DNA from: UMGS1649 sp964481385
GTDB lineage: Bacteria; Bacillota; Clostridia; TANB77; CAG-465
DNA length: 17,223 nt
Assembly: GCA_964481385.1 (NCBI GenBank)
Contig: CAYZTN010000026.1
Location: 1 to 17,223 of the forward strand
Direction: 5' to 3'
Both the position numbers and the translations under genes were made by a program. The notes beneath the pieces were generated by a model that saw only the letters and a list, made by a program, of their open reading frames with translations, made no database searches and was not told the origin of the DNA. Shown here piece after piece: positions 13,614 to 17,223 of the stretch; position 1 is the stretch's first letter; every line of letters begins with the position of its first letter.

Positions 13614-13648
13614 AAAAAATCACTCCACATATATTTTGTGAAGTGATT
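13614..13648 (-). terminator. Terminator of the RNase Y gene overlapping the GNAT ribosome site
   Basis: On the minus strand AATCACTTCAC (13638-13648) pairs over 11 bp, with one G-U, with GTGGAGTGATT (13618-13628), then T to 13614, directly followed by the GNAT ATG (13611-13613). The GGAG used by the GNAT gene is inside the stem. Confidence 0.75.
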
Positions 13649-13670
13649 AAAATATTATTCAATTATTTAG

Positions 13671-15215
13671 CTATTTTGCAAGTTCAACTGCTCTTGTTTC
13701 ACGAATTACATTTACTTTAATTTGTCCTGGGTAATTCATTTCGGCTTCAATTTGTTTTGCAATATTTCTTGCCATAATTACTGCTTCTGAATCAGAGATT
13801 TGTTCTGGTTTTACCATAATTCTAACCTCACGACCAGCTTGAATAGCATATGACTTATCTACGCCTTTATATCCATTACAAATTTCTTCAAGTTTTTGTA
13901 ATCTCTTGATATATGTATCTACTGTTTCGCGTCTTGCACCTGGGCGAGATGCTGAAACTGCGTCAGCTGCTTGAATTAGCACTGCTTCGAGTGTAGTTGG
14001 CTCTGTATCACCATGGTGAGATGCCACTGCATTTATTACTTTTGAACTTTCTTTGTATTTTTTCAATATATCTACACCAAGTTCAACATGAGTTCCCTCT
14101 GCTTCTTGGTCAATAGATTTACCAATATCATGTAAAAGTCCTGCACGTTTTGCAAGAGTGGCGTCAAGTCCTAATTCTGATGCTAGAAGTCCTGCTATGT
14201 GAGATACTTCTATTGAATGATTTAATACATTTTGGCCATAACTTGTTCTATATCTAAGTTTTCCTAAAAGCTGTATTAAATCTGGGTGTAAGTTTATAAC
14301 TCCAGTTTCGTATAACGCTCTTTCTCCTTCTTCTTTTACTGTATTAGCAACTTCTTCTTTTGCTTTTTCAACCATTTCTTCAATTTTACCTGGGTGAATT
14401 CTTCCATCTGCCATAAGACGCTCTATTGCAATTCTTGCTACTTCACGTCTTATTGGGTCAAAGCTAGATAACACAATTACGTCTGGTGTATCGTCTATTA
14501 TGATATCAATACCTGTAAGTGTTTCTATTGATTTAATGTTTCTTCCTTCTCTTCCAATAATTCTTCCTTTCATGTCGTCACTAGGAAGATTAACTACTGA
14601 AATAGTTGCCTCAGATGTGTGGTCTGATGCACAACGTTGAATTGCTGTTGCAAGCATATTTTTTGCTTTCTTATCTACTTCAAATTTTGCTTTTGCAGTA
14701 GCATCAACAATATATGCTGCCATATCTTGTTGCATTTCACTTTCTAAAGTCTTCATAAGCTCTGCTTTTGCTTCTTCAACGCTCATTCTAGAAATTCTAA
14801 CTAACTCCTCACGCTGTTTTTCTTCAGCATTTAAAAGCTCTCTTTCTTTCATTTCTAGATTTTTTTGTTTCTTATCGAAACTGATTTCTTTTTCTTCTAT
14901 CAAGTTAAAACGTTTATCTATTAAGTCTTGTCTTTGATTAATTCTCTGTTCAGTTTGATTTAACTCTAATCTTTTTTGTCTAATCTCTTTTTCAGCTTCC
15001 TCTTTCTGCCTTAACACTTCATCTTTAGCTTCTATATTGGCATCTTTTATAATTCTATCAGCATCACGTTTTGCATCTTCTAATACAGATTTAGCTTTAT
15101 TTTTAGCACTATCTAAATCCTTTTCAGATACGCGTTCTCTATGTTTGTCTCCAATAAAAAAAGCTGTTGGAAACGCTACGGCAATTGAGGCAATAATGGC
15201 AATTACTAATTCCAT
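13671..15215 (-). CDS. rny: Ribonuclease Y
   Basis: A 514-residue membrane-anchored endoribonuclease that starts bulk mRNA decay and processing in Firmicutes. Domains in order: an N-terminal TM helix (about 2-21), a long charged coiled coil (about 25-190), a KH RNA-binding domain with GRIIGREGRN (217-226), and an HD catalytic domain with H333 and the H362-D363 pair in LLHDIG. A C-terminal region follows. The length matches Bacillus Rny (520). Start: AAGGAGG is 7-8 bases before the ATG at 15213-15215; the more distal in-frame ATG at 15234 would place that ribosome site inside the coding region. A TTGCAA/TATAAT promoter lies about 140 bases upstream. Single gene with its own terminator. Confidence 0.96.
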   Translation of the reverse strand: MELVIAIIASIAVAFPTAFFIGDKHRERVSEKDLDSAKNKAKSVLEDAKRDADRIIKDANIEAKDEVLRQKEEAEKEIRQKRLELNQTEQRINQRQDLIDKRFNLIEEKEISFDKKQKNLEMKERELLNAEEKQREELVRISRMSVEEAKAELMKTLESEMQQDMAAYIVDATAKAKFEVDKKAKNMLATAIQRCASDHTSEATISVVNLPSDDMKGRIIGREGRNIKSIETLTGIDIIIDDTPDVIVLSSFDPIRREVARIAIERLMADGRIHPGKIEEMVEKAKEEVANTVKEEGERALYETGVINLHPDLIQLLGKLRYRTSYGQNVLNHSIEVSHIAGLLASELGLDATLAKRAGLLHDIGKSIDQEAEGTHVELGVDILKKYKESSKVINAVASHHGDTEPTTLEAVLIQAADAVSASRPGARRETVDTYIKRLQKLEEICNGYKGVDKSYAIQAGREVRIMVKPEQISDSEAVIMARNIAKQIEAEMNYPGQIKVNVIRETRAVELAK

Positions 15216-15241
15216 TACACATTCCTCCTTATTCAATTTTC

Positions 15242-15297
15242 AAAGTTCAATATCTATATATATTTTGTTATATCTATTGTTATATAAAGTTCAATAT
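15242..15297 (-). repeat. Repeated 12-mer in the rny leader
   Basis: AAAGTTCAATAT occurs at 15242-15253 and 15286-15297 (ATATTGAACTTT in the transcript), 44 bases apart, inside the ~130-base 5' leader of rny. It may be autoregulatory or chance in AT-rich DNA. Confidence 0.35.
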
Positions 15298-15351
15298 AAT
15301 TGACATTGCTTTAATTATTTAGAATCATTAGCTTAGAACAATTCCATAATA

Positions 15352-15380
15352 ATTATATAATCAATAAATTGATTTTGCAA
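15352..15380 (-). promoter_or_regulatory. Sigma-A promoter of rny with palindromic spacer
   Basis: Minus strand TTGCAA (15375-15380), 17 bases, TATAAT (15352-15357). The spacer contains the palindrome AATCAAT-TT-ATTGATT (7-bp arms), a possible operator. Predicted start near 15345. Confidence 0.6.
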
Positions 15381-15418
15381 TAGTTTTTTATAAAATTAAA
15401 TTAAAGAATTACTTTACA

Positions 15419-15475
15419 ATAATGAGGAAAGGAGAATTTGATAACATTGTTAAATTCTTCTTTCCTCACTATTAT
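15419..15475 (-). terminator. Long hairpin after spoIIP, possible terminator
   Basis: Bases about 15421-15439 (AATGAGGAAAGGAGAATTT) pair over 19 bp, with two mismatches or wobbles, with the region ending at 15473, around a loop of about 15 bases. It begins directly after the spoIIP stop on the minus strand. There is no clear T-run after it, so it may be a 3'-end stabiliser instead. Confidence 0.5.
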
Positions 15476-16612
15476 CTATTTAAAAACCTTATCTAAAATA
15501 TTTGCAAGACATGTTACAGCATAATATACTTCTTCGTGCGTATTACCGGTCGTCCCTACTTCTGTAAGTATTGAACCTTTATTTATATCCTGATTATATT
15601 TTGAACCTCTTATTAGTAAAGGTCTAAAGAGTCCTGGATACATTTCCTCACCAAGCTTTAATATTTTCATTGCTATCGCGAGATTTGTTTCCCAATACGG
15701 ATTTTCATAACCTTCAGTACCTATTCCAACAACCACCATAATTAACGCAACTTCCTTACCATTGATCTCTACTGTTGGTCCATTATCCAAACTTCCATAT
15801 GCATCTCTGTGTACATCAATTATTAGTCCAAACTTTCCATTTGCATTTATTTGATTATTTATAGTTTGCCTAGAATTTGTATAAGCATTATCATATGACG
15901 TGTAATCATGTGGCGTTGTATCTAATATAACATTAAATTTATTAGCCACTAATTGATCTCTTAAAACACTAGCCACAGATAGCATATTATATTTTGCATC
16001 TTTTGTTCTCATTGTCCCAGAATAACTGAACTCATAGCCCGGACTATTTACATACGACTCTGATGTATGAGTGCAATATAACAAAATCTTGTCTTTATTT
16101 CTTGAAAGAGACAATTCAGTATTCATAATATGACTGTAGTCTATATCTGTTTTATCTGCATAATTTGTTATGGTAAAGCCATACATTTTGACTTTTTGAT
16201 AATTTGATGCATATGATATTTTTATATCCTCTTCCTCATTTTTATTATATGCAAATGTAGAAACAGCACTGCCATCGAATTTCTTTTCTTCTTCTTTTTT
16301 CTCTACGACAATTGTCTCTTCTATTTTAGGTTCGTCTTTTGCAATAATATAATTGTCCTTGTTTAGTGCCGGATATATTTTTGCTATATCTGATATACTA
16401 AGCTTTTTTTCACTTAATGGCACAATGTTTGTACCAAGTGATATAACTATATTTTGCATATACCCATGATTTAGAACCAGAGTACTTATACTTATAATGT
16501 TTATACCCATTACAATGTTTAGTATTAGCCTTTTGAAATTTTCTTTTCTTTGTCTATTAAAACTTTCTCTATGTTTCTTTTTCCAGTTAAAAAAATCAAC
16601 TGCTTTATCCAT
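15476..16612 (-). CDS. spoIIP: Stage II sporulation protein P (SpoIIP), peptidoglycan amidase/endopeptidase
   Basis: A 378-residue sporulation protein that, with SpoIID and SpoIIM, degrades septal peptidoglycan during engulfment. It has a cytoplasmic basic N-terminus, one TM segment (about 28-50) and a Lys/Glu-rich linker (95-112), then the extracellular SpoIIP domain. Zinc and catalytic residues seen: H182 and E185 in THTSE, H268 in DVHRDA, and E351 in LTEVG with the preceding YNQDINKGS. Start: AGGTGA lies 7 bases before the ATG at 16610-16612. A start at 16654, directly after the upstream stop, lacks a ribosome site. The DivIVA-like gene is 42 bases upstream in the same operon, replacing the common gpr-spoIIP arrangement. 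Confidence 0.93.
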   Translation of the reverse strand: MDKAVDFFNWKKKHRESFNRQRKENFKRLILNIVMGINIISISTLVLNHGYMQNIVISLGTNIVPLSEKKLSISDIAKIYPALNKDNYIIAKDEPKIEETIVVEKKEEEKKFDGSAVSTFAYNKNEEEDIKISYASNYQKVKMYGFTITNYADKTDIDYSHIMNTELSLSRNKDKILLYCTHTSESYVNSPGYEFSYSGTMRTKDAKYNMLSVASVLRDQLVANKFNVILDTTPHDYTSYDNAYTNSRQTINNQINANGKFGLIIDVHRDAYGSLDNGPTVEINGKEVALIMVVVGIGTEGYENPYWETNLAIAMKILKLGEEMYPGLFRPLLIRGSKYNQDINKGSILTEVGTTGNTHEEVYYAVTCLANILDKVFK

Positions 16613-16654
16613 AAAATTATCACCTAATTTCATGATATTACAGTTGACATTCAT

Positions 16655-17074
16655 TTATTCCAACAAATCTGACATTGTCTCGTTATATTTTTCAAGAACC
16701 CTTACAGTACGCTCCTTAAGCTCCACTACTTCTTTTTTTATATCCAGCAATTTTTCTTTTTCAGCTTCTATCAAAGTCTCTATTCTGTTTTTTTCATTTA
16801 TAGCTTCTTGTCTTGCATTTTCAATTATAACCTTTGATTGGTCCTCAGCTGTAATTAAAGCGTTAGCAACTTTTTCTTGTTTTTCTAAATATTCACTATC
16901 ATAGCGCTCTAGTTTCTTTCTTATTATTGTAATTTCATTAGAAAGTCTATTTACCTCCGCCTTTTCAAGTTGAATACGTCCTTCGTAATCTGCTTTCATA
17001 TCTTTTATATATTCTTCTACGTCTTTTTTTGCATAACCAAACATTTCAGTATCAAATTTTCTTTCATTCTCCAT
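16655..17074 (-). CDS. DivIVA-like coiled-coil protein
   Basis: A 139-residue protein with a DivIVA-type N-terminus: FDTEMFGYAKKDVEEYI (7-23), with the F-x-GY...V..Y pattern used for negative-curvature membrane binding. It is followed by an almost continuous Glu/Lys-rich coiled coil (25-139). It is shorter than Bacillus DivIVA (164) and lacks a clear second domain. DivIVA proteins mark septa and poles and, in spore formers, help organise polar sporulation events. GGGGGTAG lies 6 bases before the ATG, and a consensus promoter is about 28 bases further upstream. It is co-transcribed with spoIIP. Which partner it recruits cannot be read from sequence. Confidence 0.75.
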   Translation of the reverse strand: MENERKFDTEMFGYAKKDVEEYIKDMKADYEGRIQLEKAEVNRLSNEITIIRKKLERYDSEYLEKQEKVANALITAEDQSKVIIENARQEAINEKNRIETLIEAEKEKLLDIKKEVVELKERTVRVLEKYNETMSDLLE

Positions 17075-17101
17075 TTTTTACTACCCCCATACCGCAAAAA
17101 G

Positions 17102-17130
17102 ATTATATCAAAACGATTAGCTTTTTTCAA
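17102..17130 (-). promoter_or_regulatory. Sigma-A promoter of the DivIVA-like gene and spoIIP
   Basis: Minus strand TTGAAA (17125-17130), 17 bases, TATAAT (17102-17107). The -35 lies inside the last codons of the upstream gene. This is a vegetative-type consensus; no sporulation sigma-factor motif was seen before spoIIP. Confidence 0.65.
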
Positions 17131-17223
17131 GTGTTCTCGCTAAATTAAGTTGGAGTTGTGATACTGTCTTGTTACTATTCACAGCCGATCTTAAAAAAGG
17201 CAACACAAAATGAGGGAACACAA
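17117..17223 (-). CDS. 3' end of an unidentified gene (cut by the window edge)
   Basis: The minus strand is open from the window edge to a TAA at 17117-17119, giving 34 residues, VFPHFVLPFLRSAVNSNKTV... ending LARTLEKS. The composition (SNKTVSQLQLNLARTLEKS, amphipathic helix) looks like genuine coding sequence, and the stop overlaps the promoter of the next gene. I do not recognise the family from so short a tail. Confidence 0.45.
   Translation of the reverse strand, partial: VFPHFVLPFLRSAVNSNKTVSQLQLNLARTLEKS

Noticed and set aside
16497..16904. Plus-strand 135-codon ORF over the spoIIP/DivIVA-like genes
   Set aside because: Antisense shadow of two well-supported genes; its hydrophobic composition arises from the complement of Lys/Glu-rich coiled-coil codons.

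Overview
The window is AT-rich, low-GC Firmicute-type DNA. The endospore amidase SpoIIP, RNase Y, a Rel-family (p)ppGpp enzyme, strong AGGAGG-type ribosome binding sites and TTGACA/TATAAT promoters all point to the class Clostridia. The exact genus cannot be read from the sequence. Almost all genes lie on the minus strand; the only clear plus-strand gene is a Y-family DNA polymerase.

Layout. Positions 1-1080 hold a perfect 41-bp inverted repeat, an M23 endolysin-like gene, and an unannotated 29-codon ORF coupled to it. Positions 1081-2210 are a decayed accessory stretch: a zinc-ribbon hypothetical gene, a frameshifted small gene and the N-terminal scrap of an AAA ATPase. Positions 2210-6179 look like one operon: rel, an MBL-fold hydrolase, a 3-TM protein and a TraX-like protein. 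A second hairpin element with an (ATTAT)8 loop separates this from the two-gene pgi-recJ operon (6427-9428). The order recJ-rel-MBL resembles the familiar Firmicute recJ-apt-rel-dtd neighbourhood, with apt and dtd missing. Next come a small DprA-like ORF and a nucleoside phosphorylase gene split by a 958-bp IS200/IS605-type element (10511-11468) carrying decayed tnpA and tnpB. A Y-family polymerase gene (11893-13071, plus strand) then converges on a GNAT gene. Ribonuclease Y, spoIIP, a DivIVA-like gene and the 3' end of an unidentified gene complete the window.

How it fits together. Housekeeping functions (stringent response, DNA repair, glycolysis, RNA turnover, engulfment during sporulation) are interspersed with small mobile or repetitive DNA. 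Three copies of a hairpin repeat share GTGTCATTTAGAAACGTCCC or a close variant. Two are head-to-head pairs and one is a single unit that appears to serve as a terminator. The most useful second looks are four. The Rel protein has lost the residues expected for (p)ppGpp hydrolysis. The IS605 insertion can be removed in silico to restore a 250-codon phosphorylase exactly. The promoter upstream of the phosphorylase is almost perfectly symmetric. The polymerase gene appears to give a leaderless mRNA with a CAAAC-N4-GTTTG operator-like dyad between its -35 and -10.
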